DNA of 64,000 nucleotides from Actinomycetota bacterium. GTDB taxonomy: Bacteria; Actinomycetota; Thermoleophilia; Solirubrobacterales; Solirubrobacteraceae. The stretch is from contig WLNJ01000003.1 of assembly GCA_009699865.1 (NCBI GenBank), forward strand, positions 1-64,000, given 5' to 3'. The notes beneath the pieces are model-generated. The model saw nothing but the letters and a program-made list of their open reading frames with translations, made no database searches and was not told the origin of the DNA. Below, piece after piece: positions 8,310-16,758 of this stretch; position 1 is the first letter of the stretch, and every line of letters begins with the position of its first letter. The position numbers and the translations under genes are program-made.

Positions 8310-8340
8310 TGCGTCCCTGCTGGTGGGGCGCAGCTTTTTC
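8310..8340 (+). terminator. Rho-independent terminator after the exported-protein gene
   Basis: TGCGTCCC (8310-8317) pairs with GGGGCGCA (8325-8332) around a seven-base loop, with one T-G pair. It is followed by GCTTTTTCTC, a real T-run. It separates the exported-protein gene from the thiolase operon. Confidence 0.8.
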
Positions 8341-8383
8341 TCAAGGGTCACGGCGCGATTCCGTCGCAGGCTGAGTACCCTTG

Positions 8384-8399
8384 TTGACTCGTCAGTCAA
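8384..8399 (+). promoter_or_regulatory. Inverted repeat, probable TetR-type operator of the beta-oxidation operon
   Basis: TTGACT-CGTC-AGTCAA is a perfect 6-bp inverted repeat 21 bases before the fadA ATG. Fatty-acid-responsive TetR regulators often bind repeats of this TGACT...AGTCA form. No regulator gene is adjacent. Confidence 0.45.
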
Positions 8400-8420
8400 T
8401 AAGAGATCAGGAGTCAGACG

Positions 8421-9638
8421 ATGGCAAGCAGTGAAGCACTGGTATTCGACGCAATCCGCACGCCCCGCGGCAAGGGCAAATTCAACGGATCCCTCCACGG
8501 CACTAAGCCAGTGGACCTCGTTGTTGGCCTCATGCACGAGATTCTCGCGCGTAACGACCAGCTGGACCCAAATGTCATTGATGATGTTGTCCTCGGTTGC
8601 GTTACCCCGGTCGGCGACCAAGGTGCTGACATCGCCAAGACCGCTGCCATCAAGGCAGGTCTTCCTGACACTGTTGCCGGTGTTCAGCTCAACCGCTTCT
8701 GCGCATCAGGCCTTGAGGCAGTCAACATTGCTGCCCAGAAGGTCGCCTCCGGCTGGGAAGACATGGTCTTCGCTGGTGGTGTTGAGTCAATGTCACGTCT
8801 CCCAATGGGCTCCGACGGTGGTGCTTGGGCAATGGACCCAGAGACCAACTACGACACTTCCTTCGTTCCCCAGGGCGTAAGCGCAGACCTGATCGCGACC
8901 ATCGAGGGGTTCACCCGCGATGACGTCGATTCCTACGCCGTCCGTTCGCAGGACCGCGCCTCGGCCGCTCAGGCTGAAGGTCGCTTCGCGAACTCTGTAG
9001 TGCCAGTCCTTGACATGAACGACCAAGTTGTCCTCGACAACGATGAGTTCATTCGCGCAGGCACGACGACAGAGACACTCGGTGGACTGAAGCCATCCTT
9101 TGCAGCGATGGGTGAGATGGGTGGCTTCGACGCTGTTGCCCTCCAGAAGTTCCACTGGATCGAGAAGATCAACCACGTTCACACGCCAGGTAACTCATCC
9201 GGCATCGTGGACGGCGCCTCACTCGTTGCCATTGGCAACGCTGAAACCGGCGAGAAGATGGGCATGAAGCCACGTGCGCGCATCCTCGCGACGGCGCTCT
9301 CGGGTGACGATCCAACCATCATGCTTACCGGCCCAGCCCCGGCTGCCAAGAAGGCACTCGCGAAGGCTGGAATCACCAAGGACGATCTTGATCTCGTTGA
9401 GATCAACGAGGCTTTCGCCGCGGTCGTGCTCCGCTTCGTGCGGGACATGGACCTTGACATGGAGAAGGTCAACGTCAACGGTGGCGCAATCGCCATGGGG
9501 CATCCACTCGGTGCCACTGGCGCAATGATCCTCGGAACAATCATCGATGAACTCCATCGCACCGGTGGCCGCTACGGCCTCTGCACGCTCTGCGTCGGTG
9601 GCGGCATGGGCATCGCGACCGTAGTGGAGGCGATCTAA
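8421..9638 (+). CDS. fadA: Acetyl-CoA C-acyltransferase (thiolase)
   Basis: A 405-residue thiolase with all catalytic residues: acyl-accepting C94 in NRFCASG, H361 in [11 protein letters not shown] and C391 in [11 protein letters not shown]. The NEAFA motif is also present. It would carry out the last, thiolytic step of beta-oxidation, releasing acetyl-CoA. It is paired with the trifunctional-type protein that begins two bases after its stop, the classical fadA/fadB pairing, which favours a degradative role over acetoacetyl-CoA synthesis. A strong AGGAG ribosome site lies eight bases before the ATG. A palindromic operator candidate (8384-8399) sits in the short 5' region. Confidence 0.93.
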   Translation: MASSEALVFDAIRTPRGKGKFNGSLHGTKPVDLVVGLMHEILARNDQLDPNVIDDVVLGCVTPVGDQGADIAKTAAIKAGLPDTVAGVQLNRFCASGLEAVNIAAQKVASGWEDMVFAGGVESMSRLPMGSDGGAWAMDPETNYDTSFVPQGVSADLIATIEGFTRDDVDSYAVRSQDRASAAQAEGRFANSVVPVLDMNDQVVLDNDEFIRAGTTTETLGGLKPSFAAMGEMGGFDAVALQKFHWIEKINHVHTPGNSSGIVDGASLVAIGNAETGEKMGMKPRARILATALSGDDPTIMLTGPAPAAKKALAKAGITKDDLDLVEINEAFAAVVLRFVRDMDLDMEKVNVNGGAIAMGHPLGATGAMILGTIIDELHRTGGRYGLCTLCVGGGMGIATVVEAI

Positions 9639-9640
9639 AC

Positions 9641-11827
9641 ATGGCTGAAAGCAAGACAATTCGTTGGGATCAGGACGCTGACGGCGTTGTGATCCTGACT
9701 CTTGATGACCCAAACCAGTCCGCAAACACGATGAACCGTGATTACGGCGAGTCGATGGCGGCAACAGTTGACCGTCTTGAGGCCGAGAAGGACTCAATCA
9801 AGGGTGTAATCCTCACATCAGCCAAGAGCACGTTCTTCGCCGGTGGAGACCTCAACGACCTCAGGGGAGCGCAGCCAGAGCAGGCTGGCGAGCTTGAGGA
9901 AATGGTCCGCGAGCTCAAGAGCCAGCTCCGCAGGCTTGAGTCACTCGGTAAGCCAGTTGTGGCAGCCATCAACGGTGCCGCGCTTGGCGGTGGGTTGGAG
10001 ATCGCTCTCGCAACTCATTACCGCATCGCGGTCAACTCACCGAAGGTTCAGCTCGGATTCCCCGAGGTTAAGCTCGGACTGCTTCCAGGCTGCGGTGGAG
10101 TTGTCCGCACAGTTCGCATGCGCGGCATCACTGATGCCCTCATGTCATGGCTGATGCAGGGACAGCAGCGCCGCGTAGACAAGGCTCTGGAGCTTGGCTT
10201 GCTTGACGAGATCGTCGAGTCAGAAGCAGACCTGGTTCCGGCCGCGAAGAAGTGGATTGAAGCCAACCCAGAGGCCGTTCAGCCATGGGATGTAAAGGGC
10301 TACAAGATCCCTGGCGGCACGCCTTCAAACCCAGCCCTGGCAATGAACTTGCCTGCCTTCCCAGCTAACCTGCGTAAGCAGATCAAGGGCGCCAACTATC
10401 CGGCACCGAAGCACATCATGTCCGTTGCAGTCGAGGGCGCGCAGGTTGACTTCGATACCGCCATTGAGATCGAAGGGCGTTACTTCGTTGACCTGCTCAC
10501 GGGCAAGGTTGCCAAGAACATGATTCAGGCGTTCTTCTTCGACCTTCAAGAGGTCAACGGAGATCGTGGCCGTCCAGCCGACATCGAGACATTCGACCCC
10601 AAAAAGGCCGTCGTACTTGGAGCAGGCATGATGGGCGCCGCAATTGCCTATGTCTGTGCCAAGGCTGGAATTGAGGTTGTTCTAAAGGATGTATCCCAGG
10701 AAGCTGCGGATCGCGGCAAGGGCTACTCAGCCAAGCTTGTTGACAAGCAGCTTGAGAAGGGCCGGACCACGCAGGAGAAGGCAGACGCTCTCCTTGCGCT
10801 GATCACGGCCACCGATGACCCAGCTCTTGCTGATGGGGCCGACATGGTCATTGAGGCCGTGTTTGAGGATCCAAAGGTCAAAGAGCAGGTCTACGCGGAG
10901 ATCGAGCCTCACTTGGCTCCCAACGCGCTCCTCGGGTCCAATACCTCAACGCTGCCGATCACTGACCTCGCTGAGGGTGTGTCACGTCCCGATGACTTCA
11001 TCGGCCTTCACTTCTTCAGCCCAGTGGACAAGATGCCACTGTTGGAGATCATTCGCGGCAAGAAGACCACTGACGAGACGCTCTACCGCGCTCTCGACGT
11101 TGCCAAGAAGATCAAGAAGACTCCAATCGTTGTCAACGACAGCAGAGGGTTCTTCACCAGCCGTGTAATCGGTACGTTCATCAATGAGGGCATCGCAATG
11201 CTCAATGAGGGCATTCCTGCCCCAACTATTGAGCAGGCGTCATCACAGGCTGGTTACCCGGCACCTGTGCTTCAGCTTTCAGATGAGCTCAACCTCAACC
11301 TGATGCGTCGCATTCGACTTGCCTATGAGGCAGCCCTAGATGCTGACGGCGGGGTTTGGCATGACCACCCAGCAACAATCGTCATTGACCGTATGCTCGA
11401 CGAGTACAAGCGCGGTGGCCGTCTCGACGGCGCCGGCTTCTACGAGTACGAAGAAGGCAAGCGCGTTGGCCTCTGGCCTGGCATCAAGGAGGCATTCGGG
11501 GGAGATAACCTCGACGCCGACTTCAAGGACCTCCAGGAGCGGATGATGTTCATCGAGTCCCTTGAAACAGTCAAGTGCCTCGACGAAGGTGTTATCGAGA
11601 CAGTTGCTGACGCAAATATTGGCTCCATCTTTGGAATTGGTTTCCCTGGCTGGACAGGTGGAGTGCTCCAGTACATCAATGGTTATGAGGGTGGCGTCGC
11701 AGGATTTGTCGCCCGCTCGAATGAGCTCGCTGAGAAATATGGCGAGCGCTTCGTTCCACCTGCTTCACTGGTCGCTAAGGCCGAAGCAGGCGAGCTTTAC
11801 CTGGATGCAGTGCCCTCACCGGCCTGA
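9641..11827 (+). CDS. fadB: Fatty-acid oxidation complex alpha subunit: enoyl-CoA hydratase / 3-hydroxyacyl-CoA dehydrogenase
   Basis: A 728-residue two-domain enzyme. The N-terminal crotonase domain (about 1-300) has FFAGGDLNDL and NGAALGGGLEIALATHY, which form the oxyanion hole, and GLLPGCGG with the catalytic acid region. The central NAD-binding Rossmann domain begins at about residue 323 with VLGAGMMGAAIAY. It continues through SNTSTLPI and the catalytic LHFFSPVDKMPLLE, and two C-terminal helical domains follow. It would hydrate enoyl-CoA and oxidise the 3-hydroxyacyl-CoA, feeding 3-ketoacyl-CoA to the upstream thiolase. Length and domain order match FadB/FadJ. A perfect 11-bp hairpin follows 23 bases after the stop. 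No acyl-CoA dehydrogenase or ligase is nearby. Confidence 0.93.
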   Translation: MAESKTIRWDQDADGVVILTLDDPNQSANTMNRDYGESMAATVDRLEAEKDSIKGVILTSAKSTFFAGGDLNDLRGAQPEQAGELEEMVRELKSQLRRLESLGKPVVAAINGAALGGGLEIALATHYRIAVNSPKVQLGFPEVKLGLLPGCGGVVRTVRMRGITDALMSWLMQGQQRRVDKALELGLLDEIVESEADLVPAAKKWIEANPEAVQPWDVKGYKIPGGTPSNPALAMNLPAFPANLRKQIKGANYPAPKHIMSVAVEGAQVDFDTAIEIEGRYFVDLLTGKVAKNMIQAFFFDLQEVNGDRGRPADIETFDPKKAVVLGAGMMGAAIAYVCAKAGIEVVLKDVSQEAADRGKGYSAKLVDKQLEKGRTTQEKADALLALITATDDPALADGADMVIEAVFEDPKVKEQVYAEIEPHLAPNALLGSNTSTLPITDLAEGVSRPDDFIGLHFFSPVDKMPLLEIIRGKKTTDETLYRALDVAKKIKKTPIVVNDSRGFFTSRVIGTFINEGIAMLNEGIPAPTIEQASSQAGYPAPVLQLSDELNLNLMRRIRLAYEAALDADGGVWHDHPATIVIDRMLDEYKRGGRLDGAGFYEYEEGKRVGLWPGIKEAFGGDNLDADFKDLQERMMFIESLETVKCLDEGVIETVADANIGSIFGIGFPGWTGGVLQYINGYEGGVAGFVARSNELAEKYGERFVPPASLVAKAEAGELYLDAVPSPA

Positions 11828-11850
11828 CCCAGATCAACTCAAGGCTTGTT

Positions 11851-11877
11851 CTGCGGGGAGCGGTCAGCTCCCCGCAG
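11851..11877 (+). terminator. Strong GC hairpin between fadB and typA
   Basis: CTGCGGGGAGC (11851-11861), a five-base loop, and the exact complement GCTCCCCGCAG (11867-11877) form a perfect 11-bp stem. The tail (CCTGTCTTGCCTTTC) is pyrimidine-rich without a T-run. It probably ends the fadAB transcript. Only 31-40 bases separate it from the typA start. Confidence 0.65.
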
Positions 11878-11917
11878 CCTGTCTTGCCTTTCAAACACAC
11901 AAACAGAATTGAACCCC

Positions 11918-13762
11918 TTGGCTGAACGCTCAGACATCAGAAACGTCGCAATCATCGCCCACGTAGACCACGGTAAGACCACTCTGGTCGACGCCATGCT
12001 CCAGCAGTCAGGAGCCTTCCGACAGGGCGCCGAGCTCAAAGATCGAGTCATGGACTCGATGGATCTCGAGCGGGAGAAGGGAATCACGATTCTCGCCAAG
12101 AACACGTCGATCCAATATGACGATGTCAAGCTCAACATCATTGACACACCCGGACACGCTGACTTCGGTGGTGAGGTTGAGCGCGGACTGTTCATGGTCG
12201 ACGGTGTGCTCCTACTCGTTGACTCGAGCGAAGGCCCACTTCCACAGACTCGGTTTGTTCTCCGTAAGGCGCTTGACGCCAAGCTTCCAGTCATTCTCGT
12301 TGTCAACAAGGTGGACCGTCCGGACGCACGTATCGCGGAGGTTGTCCATGAGGTAGAGGAACTCTTCCTTGACCTTGAGGCCGCAGAGGAACAGCTTGAG
12401 TTCCCCGTCGTCTACACCAACGCCAAGGCCGGAACGGCATCAATGAGTGCTGACAGCCAAGCGGATGACCTGAAGCCGTTGATGGACCTTCTGGTGGAGA
12501 CAATCCCAGCCCCCGTCTATGAGGAGGGTGCTCCGCTGCGGATGCAGGTCACTAACCTCGACGCGTCCGACTACCTTGGCCGCCTGGCGATCTGCCGAGT
12601 GCACGACGGGTATGTCAAGAAGGGGCAGACGGTTGCCTGGTGTCGCCGTGATGGCAGCATCGAGAGCGCCAAGATCACAGAGCTCTTCGTCACACAGGCC
12701 CTAGAGCGCATATCTGCTGATGAAGCTGGCCCCGGTGAGATCGTCGCCGTAGCCGGAATCCCCGAGGTAACCATCGGCGAAACTCTCGCTGACCCGGAGA
12801 ACCCTGTTGCGCTTCCGCTGATCGCAGTTGATGAGCCAAGCCTCAGCGTGACCGTGGGAATCAACACCTCACCACTAGCTGGCACCGACGGGTCCAAGCT
12901 GACCGCAAGGCAGCTCCTTTCTCGCCTTGAGGCAGAGCTGATCGGCAATGTCTCCCTTCGAATCCTTGACACTGACCGGCCCGACTCATGGGAGGTTCAG
13001 GGGCGTGGAGAGCTCGCACTGGCAATCCTCGTGGAGCAACTCCGCCGCGAAGGCTTTGAGATGACGGTTGGTCAGCCTCGCGTGGTTACACGTGAGATCG
13101 ATGGCAAGACCAATGAGCCCGTTGACGCGCTCACGATTGATGTCCCCGAGGAGTACGTCGGTGCTGTTACCCAGCTTCTGGCTAACCGCAAGGGCCGTAT
13201 GGAGGAGATGGGCAATCACGGGACAGGTTGGGTCCGTATGGAGTACCTCGTGCCTGCACGTGGCCTAATTGGCTTCCGTACTGAGTTCCTGACTGAGACC
13301 CGCGGGACAGGAATCGCTCACAGCGTCTTCGACCGCTGGGAGCCTTGGTACGGAGAGCTCCGCACCCGTCCTTCCGGCTCACTTGTCTCAGACAGGTCCG
13401 GTCCAGTCACCGCCCACGCGTGTGGCGCAATGCAGGAACGCGGCGTGCTGTTCGTTGAGCCAGGCGAAACCGTTTATGAGGGGATGATTGTCGGCGAGAA
13501 CAGCAGAGCCGACGACCTTGATGTCAACGCCGTCCGCGAGAAGAAGTTGACCAACATGCGGACATCGAGCGCTGACGAGATGGTCAAGCTTGTACCCAAG
13601 AAGGCACTTTCGCTAGATCAAGCGTTCGAGTTCCTGCGCAGCGATGAGGCCGTAGAGGTCACCCCGAATTTCATCCGGCTCCGTAAGACCGTCCTTGACC
13701 AGACCGGTCGGGTCAGGGAGTCACGTCGTGCCGCAAAGGGCGCGGCAGTTCAGTCTGACTGA
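11918..13762 (+). CDS. typA: Ribosome-associated GTPase TypA/BipA
   Basis: A translational GTPase of about 614 residues. G1 is AHVDHGKTT, the switch region includes the lone-threonine segment EREKGITIL, G3 is DTPGHADFGG and G4 is NKVDRPDA. Domains II, III and V follow, and the C-terminal BipA-specific domain includes NMRTSSADEMVKLVPKK and the YVGAVTQLLANRKG core. TypA helps 50S maturation and growth under stress. The open frame extends upstream through the strong hairpin at 11851, so the real start must be later. TTG at 11918 (then AERSDIRNVAIIAHVDHG) matches the family N terminus; TTG at 11909 is the alternative. Both are rare TTG codons and no ribosome site is evident. The end overlaps the convergent glycosyltransferase by 13 bases. 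Confidence 0.9.
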   Translation: MAERSDIRNVAIIAHVDHGKTTLVDAMLQQSGAFRQGAELKDRVMDSMDLEREKGITILAKNTSIQYDDVKLNIIDTPGHADFGGEVERGLFMVDGVLLLVDSSEGPLPQTRFVLRKALDAKLPVILVVNKVDRPDARIAEVVHEVEELFLDLEAAEEQLEFPVVYTNAKAGTASMSADSQADDLKPLMDLLVETIPAPVYEEGAPLRMQVTNLDASDYLGRLAICRVHDGYVKKGQTVAWCRRDGSIESAKITELFVTQALERISADEAGPGEIVAVAGIPEVTIGETLADPENPVALPLIAVDEPSLSVTVGINTSPLAGTDGSKLTARQLLSRLEAELIGNVSLRILDTDRPDSWEVQGRGELALAILVEQLRREGFEMTVGQPRVVTREIDGKTNEPVDALTIDVPEEYVGAVTQLLANRKGRMEEMGNHGTGWVRMEYLVPARGLIGFRTEFLTETRGTGIAHSVFDRWEPWYGELRTRPSGSLVSDRSGPVTAHACGAMQERGVLFVEPGETVYEGMIVGENSRADDLDVNAVREKKLTNMRTSSADEMVKLVPKKALSLDQAFEFLRSDEAVEVTPNFIRLRKTVLDQTGRVRESRRAAKGAAVQSD

Positions 13763-14490
13763 GGAGCGCTGAGGACAGGCGCAGCGGCGGCCGGACGGCC
13801 GCCGTCCATGCGGAGTCTCAACAGGGAACGGATAACGCGGAAACCATCGGCGGAGGTGAGCTTCTTGCCTTCGCTGGTCGGGCGTGCTGCGTAGTGAACG
13901 GGAAGTTCAACAATCTTCTCGCCGCGCTGAATAAGACGAGCAGTGATCTCAGGCTCGATCGCAAACCCAGTCTCCCTAAGTTCAAGGGACTGGAAGATCT
14001 CGGTCCTGATCACCTTGTGGCAGGTCATGATGTCCCGCAGGTATACGTTGAAGAGGATGTTGCAGGCGAGAGTGACGCCACGGTTGCCGAGTACGTAGAG
14101 AAATGAGTGGCTTGATGAGCCGTCAAATGCGCGGACGCCATACGCGACATTGGCTTTTCCGTCCAACAGAGGGACCATCAGGTCCACTAGGTCTGCTGGC
14201 TCGTACTCAAGGTCAGCGTCGAGAATCGCGGAGTACTCGCCTATGGCTGCTTGCAGTGCCGTACGGACAGCCGCGCCCTTGCCCTGATTCTGGTCATGAA
14301 GGATGACGCGGACTTCCTTCGGCCATTTGGTGCCGGTCAGGATCTCCCGTGTTCCGTCCGTGGAGCCGTCGTCGACGATCACAAGCTCGCGGTCGACGGG
14401 CATCTTTGTTTCGAGGGTCTCTGCGATTGCCCGCTCAACGGTCTTGAGCTCGTTGTAGACCGGCATGAGGATTGAGAGGCGTGGAGTCAT
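13750..14490 (-). CDS. Family 2 glycosyltransferase (dolichol-phosphate-mannose-synthase-like)
   Basis: About 246 residues with a GT-A fold. It opens with LSILMPVYNELKTVERAI, then VIVDDGSTDGTREIL, the nucleotide-binding loop NQGKGAAVRTALQ, and the metal-binding AILDADLEYEP. A C-terminal QRGEKIVELPVHYAARPTSEG-like segment typical of DPM1-like enzymes follows. It would transfer a sugar from a nucleotide donor to a polyprenyl phosphate or related acceptor at the inner membrane face. There are no membrane helices, so the short soluble DPM form. I chose the ATG at 14490, which has TATGAT seven bases upstream. An ATG four codons earlier (14502) overlaps that hexamer. Confidence 0.85.
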   Translation of the reverse strand: MTPRLSILMPVYNELKTVERAIAETLETKMPVDRELVIVDDGSTDGTREILTGTKWPKEVRVILHDQNQGKGAAVRTALQAAIGEYSAILDADLEYEPADLVDLMVPLLDGKANVAYGVRAFDGSSSHSFLYVLGNRGVTLACNILFNVYLRDIMTCHKVIRTEIFQSLELRETGFAIEPEITARLIQRGEKIVELPVHYAARPTSEGKKLTSADGFRVIRSLLRLRMDGGRPAAAAPVLSAPQSD

Positions 14491-14497
14491 TGCCCGG

Positions 14498-14503
14498 ATC
14501 ATA
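14498..14503 (-). promoter_or_regulatory. -10-like element of the glycosyltransferase gene
   Basis: On the minus strand TATGAT, close to the -10 consensus, lies seven bases before the ATG at 14490. Confidence 0.45.
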
Positions 14504-14556
14504 GGACCTGGTGGACAAGGGTGCGGGGAGTGAACGGCTGCTAGCTGAGTTGGCTG

Positions 14557-14973
14557 CTAGCCGGTGATACGGAAGGAGAAAGAGCCGTTCTTCTTGTTGT
14601 ACGCGGTGGCGCTTGCGTACCCGGAGAGATACACGCGTGAGTAGGTCGAGTGAGCACGGCCCTCTCCGTTGCGAGAGAGAACTTGCCCGTTGTCGGAGCT
14701 GGCCCGCTTTTCGCTCTTCTTCTTGATGATCCACCAGGAACATGAGTAGGGAAGCTTCCGGCCTGAGCATGTTGTTTCGATGACTCGACCAGATGACTGT
14801 TTGGAATGAGTCGACTTGATGGCGGCGTAGAGCCTGTCAGCAGCAGATTCGGGCTCGTTGCCCGCGGAGTGTGCCAGGTGCCCTACGGCGCCGGCTGGTA
14901 GGGCGCAGACGGCCACTAGAGAGACGACCGCCGTGATCAGGGAGAGCCTCCGTAGATTCAGGTTCATCGTCAT
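14557..14973 (-). CDS. Small exported protein of unknown function
   Basis: A 138-residue protein that starts MTMNLNLRRLSLITAVVSL and has a typical signal peptide ending at about residue 29 (LPAGAVG or nearby). The mature part has two cysteines in a TCSGRKLPYSCSWW segment that probably form a disulfide, a lysine-rich stretch, and a C-terminal beta-rich region ending SFSFRITG. I do not recognise a family. The same frame stays open far upstream, but that extension lies antisense to the GNAT gene and lacks conserved features. ATG 14973 is also preceded at seven bases by TAGGAT. Probably secreted; function unknown. Confidence 0.6.
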   Translation of the reverse strand: MTMNLNLRRLSLITAVVSLVAVCALPAGAVGHLAHSAGNEPESAADRLYAAIKSTHSKQSSGRVIETTCSGRKLPYSCSWWIIKKKSEKRASSDNGQVLSRNGEGRAHSTYSRVYLSGYASATAYNKKNGSFSFRITG

Positions 14974-14980
14974 GGAGGAA

Positions 14981-14986
14981 ATCCTA
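14981..14986 (-). promoter_or_regulatory. -10-like element of the small exported-protein gene
   Basis: On the minus strand TAGGAT lies seven bases before the ATG at 14973, consistent with a leaderless transcript. Confidence 0.4.
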
Positions 14987-15063
14987 AGCGCAGTTGCCCC
15001 AAGGGCATTGCCTCGCACGGTAAAGCTTTGGTAAAGAGGTCCTGGCTGTGGGACACTGGCTGA

Positions 15064-15531
15064 ATGGACAGAACGATTGAAGGAGTAGGGATAGAGGACC
15101 TTGCGGAGCTCCTTCCGCTGATGAGGAGCTACTGCGACTTCTACGAGGTGAATCCCGCCGATGATGACTTGGAAACCCTCGCAAGAAGGCTTATCTCTAA
15201 CCCAGGAGAGGGGATCCAACTGATCGCCCGCAACGACGATGGAGAGGCTGTGGGGTTCGCCACGGTCTACTGGACCTGGCAAACCCTCTCCGCGGAAAGG
15301 GTGGGAGTGATGAACGACCTCTTTGTCGCGGCCGAGTCCCGGGGTTCCGGTTGGGCCGACGCGCTGATTGAGGCGTGTGCCCAAGAGTGCCGGACCCAGC
15401 AGGTCACGAGCCTCGTCTGGCAGACCGCCTTGGACAACTTGCGAGCCCAAGCTGTTTATGACCGTGTGGGTGCCGTGAGCGAGAGGTGGCTTGACTACTC
15501 ACTCGACGTCAGCGCCAGGCCAGACGGCTAA
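15064..15531 (+). CDS. GNAT-family N-acetyltransferase
   Basis: A 155-residue GNAT domain. The GNAT strands and the acetyl-CoA loop are recognisable: GFATVYWTWQTLSAERVGVMNDLFVAAESRGSGWA is strand beta-4 followed by the R/Q-x-x-G-x-G/A pyrophosphate loop (here ESRGSGWA). Further on are TSLVWQTALDN and AQAVYDRVGAV, the motif-B region. It would acetylate an amine on a small molecule or protein; the substrate is unknown. It is divergent from the small exported-protein gene and convergent with the HExxH-protein gene, overlapping it by four bases. Confidence 0.85.
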   Translation: MDRTIEGVGIEDLAELLPLMRSYCDFYEVNPADDDLETLARRLISNPGEGIQLIARNDDGEAVGFATVYWTWQTLSAERVGVMNDLFVAAESRGSGWADALIEACAQECRTQQVTSLVWQTALDNLRAQAVYDRVGAVSERWLDYSLDVSARPDG

Positions 15532-16694
15532 TTACCCGGGTCTCCGACCGTCATCTTCCACTTGCCGTTTCCGGAGAGGCGTGTGACCTTGATGATGGCC
15601 GCTGAGGTTCCGCAGAGCTGGGCCTTGGCTTTTGTCGAAGTACCCGACAGAGCAAGGGGGCGGCCATCAGCTGAGGTGGCAGTCACTCTGACCCTGAGCG
15701 TGCCGGTGACCGTGGTGAGGTACTCGAGACGCCCATCAAGTGCTGTCCGGATTGCGATTGTCGACACCTGAGTGCCACTGGCCCCAAGTGGCGCCGTCAA
15801 GCTCTGCTTGTGCTGAGCGGCCCAAGGGCTACTTACGTCCTTGGCGACGGCAGCGAGGTTAGTTGTAGTCTGTGTCCACCCGAGCCAAGTGGCGAGGTCG
15901 CTGTCCGGGGCAAAAGATGCCCATGTATCGGGGACAAGGCCCGCGAAGGTTGAGGCATAAACCCGGTAGGACTCTGCCCAAATCTCACCCGGGTTGGAGT
16001 AGTAATAGTCACCCTCATCACCAGGATGCATTTCTCCGGTGGCAGCCTTCTCGCAGACGTGCATTGAGGTGGCCCACCGCTTCGGGCCCCTGCCAAGCGT
16101 GTCCCACGGGTAGTTGACCCGGAAGCCAGCAATGTGGTGGGCGTACTCGTGAGCAGCGATCTGTTGGATGTTGGCTCCGTCCGGCGGAGTCTCGCCTGTC
16201 AGATAAATCTTGCCCTGATCAGGCCAGTAGCAGGAGTCGGCCCATGCGCCACAGAAGTTGTTCGACTGGATCTGATGGAGAGTCGCGATGTAGAGCGTCA
16301 GATGGGATAGCTCTGTTCCGTGTGGCAGTTTGGCGTAGAACAGGGCCCACGAGCGATTGACGGCCGCGTTGGTCGCAAATTGAGACGAGAGCCAGACGGT
16401 GACCTTGACCGTCTTGCCGCCAACGACAACCGAGTACTGCCCACCTGTCCACGGGGCTCTGCTGCTGGAAGCGGATCGGGCAAGGAGGCTGGGTGAATTG
16501 ACTGAAGGCGCGCTGGAGATGATCGTGTCTCGGCCGTGCCCTGATCCCGACGCTTGAGCCGCGGCTTGAAGCGGAGTGAGGGCTTCGGGCTTGGCCGCCG
16601 AGGCTATTCCCGGGGCTGCGGCGAGACCAGCGACGGTGATCCCGCAGAGCAAGGCCAGATGTGTGAGCCGCTGTGGTAGTGGTAAGTAACGCAT
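15528..16694 (-). CDS. Exported HExxH zinc-metallopeptidase-like protein
   Basis: A 388-residue protein with a signal peptide (MRYLPLPQRL then a hydrophobic stretch to about residue 33, AxA site near IASAA). The centre has a zinc-protease signature, AAHEYAHHIAG (H182, E183, H186), followed about 50 residues later by NPGEIWAESYRVY. There E237 or E241 could be the third zinc ligand, as in gluzincin-type enzymes. Four cysteines (C148, C155, C214 and one near the C terminus) suggest disulfides. The last 100 residues form a beta-rich, Ig-like domain. It is not a close match to any peptidase family I can name. Likely substrate is protein or peptidoglycan outside the cell. A compound stem-loop immediately precedes its start codon (16698-16748). 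Confidence 0.7.
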   Translation of the reverse strand: MRYLPLPQRLTHLALLCGITVAGLAAAPGIASAAKPEALTPLQAAAQASGSGHGRDTIISSAPSVNSPSLLARSASSSRAPWTGGQYSVVVGGKTVKVTVWLSSQFATNAAVNRSWALFYAKLPHGTELSHLTLYIATLHQIQSNNFCGAWADSCYWPDQGKIYLTGETPPDGANIQQIAAHEYAHHIAGFRVNYPWDTLGRGPKRWATSMHVCEKAATGEMHPGDEGDYYYSNPGEIWAESYRVYASTFAGLVPDTWASFAPDSDLATWLGWTQTTTNLAAVAKDVSSPWAAQHKQSLTAPLGASGTQVSTIAIRTALDGRLEYLTTVTGTLRVRVTATSADGRPLALSGTSTKAKAQLCGTSAAIIKVTRLSGNGKWKMTVGDPGN

Positions 16695-16697
16695 TGG

Positions 16698-16748
16698 ACC
16701 TGCGTGGAGACTATGCCCTTCGGGGGCAAGACCACGTCAGCCGCAGGT
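16698..16748 (-). promoter_or_regulatory. Compound RNA stem-loop covering the ribosome site of the HExxH protein
   Basis: Nested arms pair across 51 bases: ACCTGCG (16698-16704) with CGCAGGT (16742-16748), GTGG (16704-16707) with CCAC (16732-16735), and TGCCC (16714-16718) with GGGCA (16724-16728). It ends four bases before the start codon at 16694. It is likely a 5' leader structure controlling translation. Confidence 0.5.
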
Positions 16749-16758
16749 AATGATCGGG

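Noticed and set aside
9219-9797. 192-residue minus-strand ORF antisense to fadA/fadB
   Set aside because: Lies opposite strongly conserved thiolase and hydratase sequence and has no start signal.
14974-15450. Upstream extension of the small exported protein to 15450
   Set aside because: Runs antisense to the GNAT gene; the signal peptide and -10-like element support the start at 14973.
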